Assembly: GCF_000316035.1 (NCBI RefSeq)
Contig: NZ_ANHX01000011.1
Location: 616,474 to 680,473, forward strand
DNA from: Paenibacillus sp. PAMC 26794
Lineage (GTDB): Bacteria > Bacillota > Bacilli > Paenibacillales > Paenibacillaceae
DNA length: 64,000 nucleotides
Direction: 5' to 3'
Shown: piece after piece, positions 15,901 through 24,877 of the stretch
Position numbering within the stretch: position 1 is the first letter of the stretch
Layout: the number at the start of each line of letters is the position of its first letter
Notes under the pieces: model-generated
Seen by the model: only the letters and a program-made list of their open reading frames with translations
The model's database searches: none
Told to the model about the DNA's origin: nothing
Position numbers and translations under genes: made by a program

Positions 15901-17453
15901 CCGTAGGTCCAGTCGCCTTTTCCCATGGAGATCAGTTTGCCAGAGCTGTAATCTTTACCGTTTTTCGGACCCTTTTTTGCTTCAATCTGCAACACGCTTC
16001 GATTCTGATCTTTGGTAATGCGAGTGTTATCCGGGCTGTAATATTGCATTTCATTGTTATAAACGAGTCCTGTATCCTGCACGGTCCATTTGGAAGAATC
16101 AATCGAAGGTCCGTTAAACTCATCATTCCAGACCAGCTTCCATTGATCATGCGGAATCGTTGTTGCTGGAACCGGTTTTTCGCCCGCCGGATTGCTTGGT
16201 GTCGATGGTGTAGACGGTGATTGCCCGTCTGGAGAAGATGGTGTGGGTGTGCTTGTCACATTTGTTGAACCACCAGGCTGCGATGAAGCAGGTGGTTGGG
16301 CTTCACCCACCATGGATGTGCGCAATCCTTGTTTTACTTTCTCTCCGTTGATCACAACATCATCGGCATCTACACTCAATTTTTGGATCGTACCTTTGGT
16401 ATCCATTCGAGTCTGACTCGCTTCTGCATGAATATTCATGGAATCAATCAGGCTGTTTGAAGAGATCTCCAGAATGGATCTCTGCATTACATGCATCTCC
16501 TGAATGTTACTTTCTTCCGTAATAGAGATTCTGACGGGTTCCCCACGTTTGCCAACGACTACTCGATTCAGCTTGGAGTTGTTAATGTTGATGGAATGGC
16601 TGCCTCCGCCTTTAATGATGACACTTCCTGTAACAGTTACGCCCTGAAGAACAACAGATCCCTCACCAATGCCTTCTGCCAGCAGCAGATTTCCATTGAC
16701 AACCATATTTTTCAACTTGACATCCGTTGAATTAATAATCAAGTTGCCATCTACCCTGGACTCATATATACCAGGAGCACTTTTTACATCTGCAATCATC
16801 GCTGACAGTAACCCTGCCGTCTCCGCTCGTGTAATCGGTGCTTCGGGATTTAATTTGCCTTGGAAACCTTTAAGAATATTTTCGTTCACTAAATAGGTAA
16901 GCGCTTTCTTTGCGTAGCTGGAAATATCATCTGCATCCTGAAATTTCAATTGTTCACTATCTTCATCTGTAGCGGCTGAAAGTTGAAAAGCTCGATCTAC
17001 CATAACCGCTGCATCTTGCCGTGTCATCGGTTGTTGTGGTGACAGATGTTCACGGTCTGTCCCTTCGATGATGCCAGAACCATTCGCTCGTACCATCACG
17101 TCATAGTACCAATCGTCTGAAGTCATATCCGCATATGAACCAGTCGCCGCATTACCGGTGAAACCAAAGGCCCGATCCAGAATCATGACGAATTCAGCTC
17201 GGCTAATGACCTGACTGGGCTTGAACGTACCGTCCGTATAACCTTTCAATACATTCAAGTCTTGCAAACGTGTAACTGCAGATTGTGACCAATGCCCCGT
17301 CAGGTCTGTATAGGGAACAGAGAAGTGCAGGCTTTTCGCCTGCACATTTCCCACCTCCGCTTGACCCTGTACACTTTCTGCTCCAGCAGTTGCTGGATAA
17401 ACGAGAGAAGCTATTAAACTCCATGCCACCATACATGCCAGTCCTTTTCTCAT
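12999..17453 (-). CDS. Cell-wall-anchored multidomain GH16 endo-beta-1,3-glucanase (SLH3-GH16-CBM)
   Basis: A 1484-residue secreted enzyme. The order is: signal peptide (1-25); three SLH repeats (about 45-215) for S-layer/wall anchoring; a beta-helix-like region (about 225-390, repeating V-x-G-N-L/S-V-I-x turns); a Pro/Ser/Thr linker; GH16 catalytic domain (about 440-690) with GEIDIME at 553-559, whose glutamates are nucleophile and acid/base; then four CBM4/9-like modules and one CBM6-like module (starting near VNGYAHVPATEAW). This is the layout of Paenibacillus laminarinase-type enzymes, so beta-1,3- or mixed-linked glucan is the likely substrate. GGGAGG lies 7 nt before the ATG. It follows the two permease genes by 43 bp and is terminated at 12940. 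Confidence 0.9.
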   Translation of the reverse strand: MRKGLACMVAWSLIASLVYPATAGAESVQGQAEVGNVQAKSLHFSVPYTDLTGHWSQSAVTRLQDLNVLKGYTDGTFKPSQVISRAEFVMILDRAFGFTGNAATGSYADMTSDDWYYDVMVRANGSGIIEGTDREHLSPQQPMTRQDAAVMVDRAFQLSAATDEDSEQLKFQDADDISSYAKKALTYLVNENILKGFQGKLNPEAPITRAETAGLLSAMIADVKSAPGIYESRVDGNLIINSTDVKLKNMVVNGNLLLAEGIGEGSVVLQGVTVTGSVIIKGGGSHSININNSKLNRVVVGKRGEPVRISITEESNIQEMHVMQRSILEISSNSLIDSMNIHAEASQTRMDTKGTIQKLSVDADDVVINGEKVKQGLRTSMVGEAQPPASSQPGGSTNVTSTPTPSSPDGQSPSTPSTPSNPAGEKPVPATTIPHDQWKLVWNDEFNGPSIDSSKWTVQDTGLVYNNEMQYYSPDNTRITKDQNRSVLQIEAKKGPKNGKDYSSGKLISMGKGDWTYGKVVVRAKLPIEKGMWPAIWMMPTDEAHYGGWPASGEIDIMELIGGKESNNKVYSTLHYDSVKPDGSHGHDQGSLTLPKGETFADDYHDFQVEWLPGMIRFYVDGKLHHEVTNWQTKAAGQPEYYTFPAPFDRPFYLILNLAVGGDWPGSPESNFTSEKMNVDFVRVYSYKNLDTWPDVTTNPIEPAQQREPQADGNQIYNDRFSEGSADNGVPLQWKFITNADGAGSVKVVTDEQKGKAAEVTIDASGTENYSVQLTQMPMYIKKNKKYKIQFDAKASANRTIMSKLNQFEKSWTNYSGDNTFALTTDWQSYDYTVNMRDGTDNNARFEFNLGLDDTTVSLANVRLIEVGEADPLTVERNALPDGNFIYNGTFDQGKERLGFWSSSIQDSAAANISVNNFSKFPIMERQLVVDVTQTNNDPQQVSVNQPDLKLEANTTYGFSLDAKADTPRSIDIDVVSSNGHTVQVHQGQNLSLNQEMKTFTGEIIIGDGASIAQSELRLLFGSSKGKVYVDNVRLTKRGKPLSVNGYAHVPATEAWMMQGLQLEDSVEGGKHVSYMDQGDLLQYKIDVAHDGVYVLSARMASGKSDSKVQFSIQDEQGTTVAQSDLSLGDTGGWQAYQTVYFPGVNLTAGKPYYVNFEGADYNTRWVDISQNKIQNSELTADLNHWELIPNHLTASHDEGEGLTINLPGTSEHWWDALLQQGQIKLDANKTYRLTFGASVSSPKSMQAVLSQNAGDFVKYFEEEVELTADQKSYSYTFTMGDTSDSAAMLAFGLGYPLSTGEHSIHIHNVQLYEVDPNADQGGQPVHVNLIPNGDFSKGKEGWFTHADGNAADLEMQVSNQQLQAKIGHAGQHPWDRQVINEGFGIQQGFKYKLTFRAKAEKSRKLGLGIGWVDAAANYEWHGFFGARVDLTPEEQEFTFTFATEASYANTRISFDLGNIDGVQDGNTTVSLSEVSLINLGPAN

Positions 17454-17496
17454 CCTTCTTCCTCCCTCAGCTCAGTTATCCTTGCATTTGCATAGC

Positions 17497-18375
17497 CTAT
17501 TCCTTAACTGCTCCAATAACGATCCCCTTAACGAAGAAACGTTGTAAAAACGGGTATACCATCAGGATCGGAAGCGCGCCGATAAAGATCTGTGCTGCGC
17601 GTACAGTTCGCTGCGAGATATTTTCCAACATGGAAGGATCGACGTTGATTTTGCTGAGATCTTGCTGAACGATAATGGTCTGTAATAGAGAAGCAAGTGG
17701 ATAATTTTTAATATCAGACATATAGATCATGCCGTCGAACCAGGAGTTCCACTGATACACCATCGTAAACAAGGACAAGGTTGCGATAGCTGGAAGCGAC
17801 AGTGGTACGTAGACCAGAATCAACGTTTTGATATGACCTGCTCCATCCAAATAGGCTGCTTCTTCAAGTTCTTTGGGCAGTCCGCGGAAGAAGTTCATCA
17901 TGAGAATAACGTTCCACACGGACAGTGCGCCAGGCAGAATAAGCGCCCAGATTGTATTCATCAGGCCAAGCTTCTGGATCAGAATGTAACTTGGAATCAA
18001 ACCGCCGCTGAACAAAATGGTAAATACGAAAAACCACGTATATAAGGAGCGACCTTTAAAACTGATATCTTCCTTCGACAACGGAAATGCGGTTAAGAGC
18101 ATGATGACCATACCAATGATCGTCGCAATTACAGTCCGTTTAAGTGATACGATCAAGGAGTTGATGAAGTTTGAATTCCCGAATGTTTTCACATATGCGT
18201 CGGTTGTGAACCCGATGGGCCAGAAGGTAACCAGGTTTGATGATGCTGGCGCCATACTGCTGAATGAAACAGCCAATATATGAATAATTGGTAAAATGCA
18301 GAGTATCGATAATATCCCAAGAAAAGTATAGTTAGCGATGCTGAATATGCGGTATCCTTTTGTTTTATAATACAA
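17497..18375 (-). CDS. Carbohydrate ABC transporter permease, YtcP/LplC type
   Basis: A 292-residue, six-helix permease of the CUT1 oligosaccharide uptake family. The EAA loop that contacts the ATPase is ELEEAAYLDGAGHIKTLILV followed by PLSLP, and the C-terminus is the family-typical RFFVKGIVIGAVKE. A TTG start at 18375 follows GGAG by 8 nt. It sits 15 bp after the partner permease and 43 bp before the GH16 gene. No ATPase gene is present, as usual for this class in Paenibacillus, where a shared MsmX-type ATPase normally serves; that point is family knowledge. Paralogue of 39465-40334. Confidence 0.9.
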   Translation of the reverse strand: MYYKTKGYRIFSIANYTFLGILSILCILPIIHILAVSFSSMAPASSNLVTFWPIGFTTDAYVKTFGNSNFINSLIVSLKRTVIATIIGMVIMLLTAFPLSKEDISFKGRSLYTWFFVFTILFSGGLIPSYILIQKLGLMNTIWALILPGALSVWNVILMMNFFRGLPKELEEAAYLDGAGHIKTLILVYVPLSLPAIATLSLFTMVYQWNSWFDGMIYMSDIKNYPLASLLQTIIVQQDLSKINVDPSMLENISQRTVRAAQIFIGALPILMVYPFLQRFFVKGIVIGAVKE

Positions 18376-18390
18376 GCCCTTTTCTCCTCT

Positions 18391-19356
18391 CTAGAAAACT
18401 CGATAATTGGCCAGTTTGTAAGCCATTCTGTACGATATAACAATCAAAATGGTAGCAACCACAGATTTGAACAACCCTACTGCTGTGGCAAAACTCATCT
18501 TCCCGTTCAGAATCCCGAGTCGATATACAAAGGTGTCAATGATGTCGCCTTTGTCATACACAAGCGGATTGTACAAGTTGAACACCTGATCAAAACCGGC
18601 GTTCAGGATATTGCCGATAGAGAGTGTCATCAGTACGATTGTAATCGGCATTAATGCCGGAATCGTAATGTGCAGCGTCTGTTTAAATCGGTTGGCCCCA
18701 TCCACCTCGGCAGCCTCGTAGAGTGCAGGATTAATTCCTGAGAGAGAAGCCAGAAATACGATCGTACCAAAACCAAATTCTTTCCACACATCACTGAGGA
18801 TCAGCGTTATTCGGAACCATGTACCGTCTCCCAGGAAGAAGATCGGTTCTCCTCCAAAGGCTACGACAAGCTGGTTGACCATGCCGCCCTGAGGAGACAG
18901 GATATCGAGTAGAATACCGCCGAGAATAACCCATGATAGGAAATGCGGTAGATACACAAGCGTTTGACTTACTCTCTTGAATGCCGTCAAGCGTACTTCA
19001 TTGAGCAAAATGGCAAACAGGAATGGAGCGAATAGTCCTGCGATGATTTTGAAAAATGCAATGACCAGCGTATTCCAGATCACCTGACCTACGTCCGGAT
19101 ATAAAAATAAATATCGGAAATTGTCCCAACCCACCCATTTGGATTCAGAAAATCCCAAGTATGGTTTGAAATCCTGAAAAGCAATTACAATGCCGCCCAT
19201 CGGTATGTACTGAAACACCAGTGCCAGCAATACAGCTGGAATGAGCATCATATGCAAGGTCCAGTTCCGTTGCATATTCCAGCGCTGTTTAACCCTGGTG
19301 GAGCGCCGTTTATGCGGCGTTTCTAACGTATGTTCCTTCACTCCTGCATCCCCCAT
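18391..19356 (-). CDS. Carbohydrate ABC transporter permease, LplB/YteP type
   Basis: A 321-residue permease partner with six predicted helices. It has YIPMGGIVIAFQDFKPYLGF near the N-terminus, the EAA loop YEAAEVDGANRFKQTLHITI-PALMP, and a C-terminal GLFKSVVATILIVISYRMAYKLANY. It forms a heterodimeric channel with the 17497-18375 product. The ATG at 19356 has no clear ribosome-binding site; a GTG five codons later follows GGGGGA by 7 nt and is an alternative. It is the first gene of the locus 1 transport-glucanase operon. The 14-mer TGTTGCAATATTAG lies 79 bp upstream. Confidence 0.88.
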   Translation of the reverse strand: MGDAGVKEHTLETPHKRRSTRVKQRWNMQRNWTLHMMLIPAVLLALVFQYIPMGGIVIAFQDFKPYLGFSESKWVGWDNFRYLFLYPDVGQVIWNTLVIAFFKIIAGLFAPFLFAILLNEVRLTAFKRVSQTLVYLPHFLSWVILGGILLDILSPQGGMVNQLVVAFGGEPIFFLGDGTWFRITLILSDVWKEFGFGTIVFLASLSGINPALYEAAEVDGANRFKQTLHITIPALMPITIVLMTLSIGNILNAGFDQVFNLYNPLVYDKGDIIDTFVYRLGILNGKMSFATAVGLFKSVVATILIVISYRMAYKLANYRVF

Positions 19357-19434
19357 GTTCTAAATTTTGTATTTTACAAGTCATCGTGAACTTGTATATT
19401 AAAATTATAGCAATGGAAATTTGTGATCTATATC

Positions 19435-19448
19435 CTAATATTGCAACA
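19435..19448 (-). promoter_or_regulatory. Candidate activator site upstream of permease operon (14-mer copy 1)
   Basis: Minus strand TGTTGCAATATTAG, identical to 24774-24761. It ends 25 nt before a TATAAT -10 box that lacks a recognisable -35, the pattern of an activator-dependent promoter. Confidence 0.55.
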
Positions 19449-19487
19449 ACGATATCAATATTTTAATAAGATTAAGGAGGTTGGACT

Positions 19488-21197
19488 TTGTTCACACGCT
19501 TGAATGTCTTTACCAAAATTACACTGTTGTTTGTGATGCTGCTTATTCTGGTGCTGTTTCTCTATACATACTCGAACCGGGAAAGCGTGCGTGTTATCGA
19601 ACACGAGATTCAGAACAATACGATGAATCATCTCTCGACATTTGCTGATTCAGTAGAATCCAACATTTACCAACTGTCATTGTATGGGATGTCTATTGGG
19701 CAAGATTCGAGTATTCAGGAATATCAACGTCCCGACTACAAGGACATTCCCTATGAACGTGTGAAAGTTGGAAGTGCCATTCTGGAGAAAATGAATCTGT
19801 ACAACGCAGCAAGCAAATGGCATTCGACCATCACACTATACTTCCCAAGGATGCAAAAAGTGATATCAACGGATTATTATGCTTACATTCCGTATAGGGA
19901 TGATGAATTTAAGGAGCCTCTCTCGCAGTCCTGGACCTATGCCGACAATCAGTTTATCTGGTACACTACCGATCCAACGACAGCGATGGCGAGACCTGGC
20001 AAAGCCAGATTGATTACCAAAATCAGTTTTCCAGTTCATCACTTAACTGCACTTCTTAATCAAAACAAGTTAAATAATAAAGGTGACCCGTTCATGTTCC
20101 ATCCCGATTATGGATTAATCAGCAATAGTTCTGGAAAGGAAACCTTGAACGCCATCCTGCCTTCCCTGAAAGAAGCAAAACTGCAGGCCAGTGGTGGATT
20201 CAGTACAACGTTGAACAAAACGGAATATTACGTCTCCTACATTCAATCCAAGAGCCTCGGCTGGTATTATGTTGACTATGTGCCTTTGCAGCAAATTTTG
20301 AAACCGATTACGAGCAGCCGGAATCTCTTTTACGCTTCAATTGCTGTTCTGATCGTGATGAGCGTTGTTGTATTATATACACTCTACCGAAGTGTGCAGC
20401 TTCCACTCTTACAGTTGGTGAAAGGGACGAATCGCTTGTCCACCGGGGACTTTTCTGTTCGGCTTCATCATTCTGCACGCAATGAGTTCAGCCTGTTATT
20501 TGCACGTTTCAACATCATGGCTCAACGAATTCAAGAATTAATCGAGAATGTATATGAGGAGAAATTACGAAGTCGGGAAGCCACACTCAAACAGTTGCAG
20601 TCGCAGATTAATCCGCATTTTTTATATAACTGCCTGTTCTATATCAAGAACATGGCCCGAATGAAAAATGAAAAGGCCGTGGTAGCCATGGCACTGAATC
20701 TGGGGGAGTATTACCGATACATAACCAGGTCCGAAAAGGATCAAGCCACGCTTCGTGAAGAACTGACGATGGTCAAAAATTATTTGGAAATCCAGTCACT
20801 TCGTCTGGAACGAATGCATTTTACAATCGACGTGCCCCATGATATTTTAGATAAAACAGTTCCCAGACTAACCCTCCAGCCTATTATTGAGAACGCTATT
20901 ATTCATGGTCTGGAGCCCAAATCGGTAGATGGTGAGATTAAAATCTATGCGGACTGCGAGGATGATGTGTACACGATTATCGTGGAGGACAGCGGGCTTG
21001 GCATGTCTGAGAAACAGCTTGATCATCTGAGAGATAATCTTTTTAAACCGCTGGATGAGAATATGGGATGTGGTACATGGAATGTCCATCAACGTTTATC
21101 TTTTCTGTACGGTGAAGGCTCTGGACTATCTTATGATCATTCTTCAATGGGTGGGATTAAAGTTAACATCACATGGCACGACAATACAGACAAGTAG
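19488..21197 (+). CDS. YesM-type membrane sensor histidine kinase
   Basis: A 569-residue kinase: helix 1 (about 10-27), a large extracellular sensor region, helix 2 (about 280-305), HAMP (GTNRLSTGDFSVRLH), then a His_kinase domain with INPHFLYNCL (H377 phosphoacceptor), the N-box PIIENAIIHGLEP and G-box VEDSGLGMS. This matches the YesM/LytS-like family that controls polysaccharide utilisation. The TTG start at 19488 is supported by AAGGAGG 7 nt upstream. It is followed by its response regulator with an 11-bp gap and is divergent from the permease operon, so it probably senses glucan oligosaccharides for that operon (inference). Confidence 0.92.
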   Translation: MFTRLNVFTKITLLFVMLLILVLFLYTYSNRESVRVIEHEIQNNTMNHLSTFADSVESNIYQLSLYGMSIGQDSSIQEYQRPDYKDIPYERVKVGSAILEKMNLYNAASKWHSTITLYFPRMQKVISTDYYAYIPYRDDEFKEPLSQSWTYADNQFIWYTTDPTTAMARPGKARLITKISFPVHHLTALLNQNKLNNKGDPFMFHPDYGLISNSSGKETLNAILPSLKEAKLQASGGFSTTLNKTEYYVSYIQSKSLGWYYVDYVPLQQILKPITSSRNLFYASIAVLIVMSVVVLYTLYRSVQLPLLQLVKGTNRLSTGDFSVRLHHSARNEFSLLFARFNIMAQRIQELIENVYEEKLRSREATLKQLQSQINPHFLYNCLFYIKNMARMKNEKAVVAMALNLGEYYRYITRSEKDQATLREELTMVKNYLEIQSLRLERMHFTIDVPHDILDKTVPRLTLQPIIENAIIHGLEPKSVDGEIKIYADCEDDVYTIIVEDSGLGMSEKQLDHLRDNLFKPLDENMGCGTWNVHQRLSFLYGEGSGLSYDHSSMGGIKVNITWHDNTDK

Positions 21198-21208
21198 GTG
21201 AACGACCC

Positions 21209-22849
21209 ATGCTGCAAATATTACTAGTAGACGATGAACGTTCCGTCGTGGAAACGCTGGCAGAGACCATTCCGTGGGAAAGCTGCGGGATCGGTACAGT
21301 TCATGAAGCCTTATCCGGTGCAGTAGCGCTGGAAATTATGGACAACCACGACATTGACATTGTAATTACGGATATACGTATGCCCGAAATGTCAGGCATT
21401 GCACTGATTACAGCGATTCATGAAAAGTGGCCGCATGTGCAGACAATTCTGTTATCAGGTCACGCCGACTTTGAATATGCGAAACAGGCCATTGCGCAGG
21501 AAAGCTTTGATTACTTGCTGAAACCTGTTAGCGATGAAGATCTGATCGAATCCGTGCAACGTCTTGTTCATCGAATCAAAGAAAAGTGGGAAACAGCAGC
21601 ATCTCATCAAAGAGCCTTACACGCGTTTCAGGATCATCTGCCATTGCTTCAATCCACGATGCTGCATGAGTTGCTGACTGGAAAAGTCTATGATCAGAAG
21701 ACGCTGGCAGACAAGCTTGATCTGCTTGAGCTCCCCTACTCCGTAGGAGAAGATCTCGGCATGCTTATTATTCGTATGGAGAAACATCTATCCGATATGG
21801 CACACGGTGACCTGGCCCTAATGGAATATGCGATATGTAATATCATAAGCGAAGTGATGCATAATCATTTTCATATCTGGCATACACGTGACGTGCACGA
21901 TTACATTGTTGTTCTGGTAAGCATGAAACATTCCACAACGATGAGTTATAGCAGGAGCGAGACGCCTCAAACATTGCTTGAGCAGTATGCTGCCCAGATT
22001 CAAACCAATGTTCAGTTATACTTGAAAGGTGCAATCTCCATTTCCGTCTCCAGTTGGGGCAAGTTTCCCCATGAGATTGGAGAACTCTATGAGCGAACGG
22101 TTATGTCCATGCGTAAACGGATGGGTCAGGTGCAAGGTTTGTTTGTCACCGCTTCCGATGAAACGGATGCCAACCCTCTACATACGATCAGGTCGCTGTA
22201 TCAGCCACCAACGTTGATTAGCCTGCTCGAAGCTGGTCGCTTTGAGGATGTGGAACAGAAAATCGAACACATTTTTGAGGAACTGCTGCATTCCAATGAA
22301 CATCATGATATTGCCGAGTCAACCTTTGAGGTGTATTTTGCTATCGCGGGTGCTTTTGCGTACATCATTCATAAAAATGGCAAACAAATCTCTTCTTTGA
22401 TACCAGCAGAGTCCTATCGTTACTTTCAAGCTCCCAGCTATTCCACTGCGCAGCAGTTACAGGACTGGTCCGTGCGTACACTTCATTACATACGAGATGA
22501 TGCTGAGCAAGAGCTTAGAGACAATCACAGCACCATTGTGCGCAGCGTGAAAAGTTTCGTCGACCTTCATCTGGCTGGTGATGTATCACTGCCTGCAATT
22601 GCTGACCATGTTCATCTGCACCCGGTGTACCTGTCCAAGGTATACAAAGCCGAGACCGGTGAAGCACTTACAGCATACGTATACCGATTAAGAATGGAGA
22701 AAGCAGCCTATCATTTGCGAACATCAACCGCCAAAGTGTTTGAGATTGCAGAACTTGTCGGTTACAACAATACCGCATATTTCATTCGAGTCTTTAAGAA
22801 ATTTTATGATCTTACTCCGCAAGAATATCGGGAAAATCTGCCGGTTTAA
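21209..22849 (+). CDS. YesN-type response regulator with AraC output domain
   Basis: A 546-residue regulator: receiver domain (MLQILLVDDERS; phosphoacceptor D55 in VITDIRMPEMSG; LLSGHADFEYAKQA), a long central region, and a C-terminal AraC-type double helix-turn-helix (SLPAIADHVHLHPVYLSKVY and VFEIAELVGYNNTAYFIRVF, ending in LTPQEYREN). The ATG at 21209 follows AGGTG by 8 nt; an upstream ATG would overlap the kinase gene and extend past the receiver's natural start. It is the partner of the 19488 kinase. The likely targets are promoters of the locus 1 permease operon and binding-protein gene, which share an identical 14-mer. A terminator follows at 22918. Confidence 0.92.
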   Translation: MLQILLVDDERSVVETLAETIPWESCGIGTVHEALSGAVALEIMDNHDIDIVITDIRMPEMSGIALITAIHEKWPHVQTILLSGHADFEYAKQAIAQESFDYLLKPVSDEDLIESVQRLVHRIKEKWETAASHQRALHAFQDHLPLLQSTMLHELLTGKVYDQKTLADKLDLLELPYSVGEDLGMLIIRMEKHLSDMAHGDLALMEYAICNIISEVMHNHFHIWHTRDVHDYIVVLVSMKHSTTMSYSRSETPQTLLEQYAAQIQTNVQLYLKGAISISVSSWGKFPHEIGELYERTVMSMRKRMGQVQGLFVTASDETDANPLHTIRSLYQPPTLISLLEAGRFEDVEQKIEHIFEELLHSNEHHDIAESTFEVYFAIAGAFAYIIHKNGKQISSLIPAESYRYFQAPSYSTAQQLQDWSVRTLHYIRDDAEQELRDNHSTIVRSVKSFVDLHLAGDVSLPAIADHVHLHPVYLSKVYKAETGEALTAYVYRLRMEKAAYHLRTSTAKVFEIAELVGYNNTAYFIRVFKKFYDLTPQEYRENLPV

Positions 22850-22917
22850 GAGAGTACTCAGGCCAGACTTAACGTTCTGGTAATCTTCTCCGGTTTCCTC
22901 TTCTCCATATCGAATAC

Positions 22918-22958
22918 AAAAAGGCATTGCCGGAGATCTTCTCCTGCAATGCCTTTTT
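22918..22958. terminator. Bidirectional intrinsic terminator
   Basis: AAAAAGGCATTGC-loop-GCAATGCCTTTTT between the convergent response-regulator and binding-protein genes. It has U tracts in both directions. Confidence 0.88.
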
Positions 22959-23003
22959 GGTGCTTATGTGGCCGCGATGAATTAATTCAGCCAGCCCGTC
23001 ATC

Positions 23004-24689
23004 CTATTTTCCGCTTTTCACGGAATCATACCACTCGTTAACTTCTTTCGTAATCTGATCTCCACCTGAAGACTTCCACTTCTCAACAAATGAGTCGAAC
23101 GCGTCCACAGAGGTTTTGCCATATACAATTTGAGAGAAGGTATCCTTCTCCATCTTTGTCAAAATATCATTGTTCATCTGCATTGTCATTGAAGGTGCAC
23201 CGGTAAACATCTGATTGAACACGATATCTTTTTGATCCAGTACAATCTTGGCTGCATCAAGCATAGGTGCAGGTACACCTGATTTGATTTTTTTCTCAAA
23301 TGGCGTTGTTGCTTCTTCACCACTTGCCAGCTTCGCGAGTGTTGTCATACTCAGATTCGGAATTCTCGCTCCATCAAAAGTCAAAGTGTACTTCTCGGGA
23401 GCATAACCACCCGTAAGACTTGCATCGGTTGATGGTTTCCCATCTACCATAACCCAATCGTATCCTTCCGCAAATCCATGCTCAAACTCATCGCCCTCTT
23501 TAGGATTCGCATAGTGATCAAAGAGATAGTTCTGATAGGTGAAAAAGGCTTCCGGATTTTTCATGTCTTTGTTAATCAGAACTACGCCATTTCCGTTTGA
23601 CGTCCCATGTCTTCCTGCTTGACCGTTTGGACCGGAAGGAATCGGATAGGCTTTGTATTCAGCCTCAGGATTGTTTTTCTTCACATCCTCCAACGGCCAG
23701 GATGGCATCCAGTGAGGACCTACCACAATACCTGCTTTTCCAGCAGTAAATTCTTCAGCAGCTTTTGTCTCGTCATACACGCCAGCTTCTTCCGGGATAT
23801 ACCCTTTGCTCATCCAGCTCTGTAATTTGGCCAAAGCCTGTTTTGCACCAGGTGTAACGGAACCGTATTCAAGTTTTCCGTCTGCCGTCAGATTCCATTG
23901 GTTTGGCATTGTACCATAAGCGCCAAATACCCACCCAGCTTCAGACATCCATGTGTTCAGCCAGTTCTTGAAGCCAATGGTGAGTCCGTAAGTGTCCTGC
24001 TTCCCATTGCCATCCGGATCTTGATTCGTAAACGTTTCCATAATGACTTCAAGATCATCTATAGTTTTAGGTGCTTCCAGATGGAATTTCTTCATCCAGT
24101 CTTCACGGATCCACATGACAGGATCACCATTATAGGAATAGTCCAGAATCGGAATGCCGATCTTTTTGCCATCTTGCATGTAAGGATACCACACGGAAGG
24201 ATCTTCGTTTACGGCTGCTTTCCATGTGTCGCTGGCATATTTGTCAAACAACTCGCCCGCATCGACAAATTTTCCGGACTCAATCAGTTCACGCACCAGA
24301 TTGAATTCGCCGCGATACGAAATAATGTCCGGCATGTCCGCATTGGAAGCAAGCGATAGACGCAGTTTTGTCTCAAATGCATTATTGGTGGATGGAGATA
24401 TCCACTGGTTTTTCAACTCAATTCCGAGTTTCTCCTTGGCCCATTTTGTATGGACGTTGTTATCCTGATCCTCGCCTGACTTAAACTTCACGTCTGGACC
24501 CCATGGTCGTAAATACGTAATGGATACTGGTGGATCATACTTCCCATTTTTGAGCTCCAACGTTGTCGCTGGTGTACTCGATTCTGTTTTCTTTTCGCTC
24601 CCGTTACTACACCCACTCAAGGCTGCAGATAGGGCCAATACACCGATCATGACCAAACTGCCTACTCGTCTCTTTTTACTTGTGTCCAA
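23004..24689 (-). CDS. Oligosaccharide-binding lipoprotein of the locus 1 ABC transporter
   Basis: A 561-residue extracellular solute-binding protein of the LplA/YtcQ type. A lipoprotein signal peptide ends in the lipobox LSGC (C27), and the mature protein starts with a Ser/Thr/Glu-rich tether. Family segments include LELKNGKYDPPVSITYLRPW, FTNQDPDGNGKQDTYGLT and the C-terminal KWKSSGGDQITKEVNEWYDS. The start is TTG at 24689 after GGGGGA. It is transcribed separately from its permeases (17497-19356), the kinase and regulator genes lying between; the 14-mer TGTTGCAATATTAG lies 72 bp upstream. It probably binds beta-glucan oligosaccharides, judging by the flanking GH16 enzymes. Confidence 0.9.
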   Translation of the reverse strand: MDTSKKRRVGSLVMIGVLALSAALSGCSNGSEKKTESSTPATTLELKNGKYDPPVSITYLRPWGPDVKFKSGEDQDNNVHTKWAKEKLGIELKNQWISPSTNNAFETKLRLSLASNADMPDIISYRGEFNLVRELIESGKFVDAGELFDKYASDTWKAAVNEDPSVWYPYMQDGKKIGIPILDYSYNGDPVMWIREDWMKKFHLEAPKTIDDLEVIMETFTNQDPDGNGKQDTYGLTIGFKNWLNTWMSEAGWVFGAYGTMPNQWNLTADGKLEYGSVTPGAKQALAKLQSWMSKGYIPEEAGVYDETKAAEEFTAGKAGIVVGPHWMPSWPLEDVKKNNPEAEYKAYPIPSGPNGQAGRHGTSNGNGVVLINKDMKNPEAFFTYQNYLFDHYANPKEGDEFEHGFAEGYDWVMVDGKPSTDASLTGGYAPEKYTLTFDGARIPNLSMTTLAKLASGEEATTPFEKKIKSGVPAPMLDAAKIVLDQKDIVFNQMFTGAPSMTMQMNNDILTKMEKDTFSQIVYGKTSVDAFDSFVEKWKSSGGDQITKEVNEWYDSVKSGK

Positions 24690-24760
24690 CTTCGTTCCCC
24701 CAGTCTATGTAATGTTGCTTACAGGTTAATCATAATGAATGTTTGATATTTATGCCCATA

Positions 24761-24774
24761 CTAATATTGCAACA
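24761..24774 (-). promoter_or_regulatory. Candidate activator site upstream of binding-protein gene (14-mer copy 2)
   Basis: Minus strand TGTTGCAATATTAG, identical to 19448-19435 and ending 26 nt before a TATGAT -10 box with no good -35. Confidence 0.55.
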
Positions 24775-24843
24775 TTTATTGCATTAATTTAGGATATTGG
24801 ATATTGAATACATATATTGAATAAATACAATACCAGAAAATAG

Positions 24844-24869
24844 AAAAAAGCAGCCGCTAACGGCTGCTT
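24844..24869 (-). terminator. Intrinsic terminator of the lichenase gene
   Basis: AAGCAGCCG-ttag-CGGCTGCTTTTTT on the minus strand, 9 bp past the stop codon. Confidence 0.85.
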
Positions 24870-24877
24870 CAGTCTGC

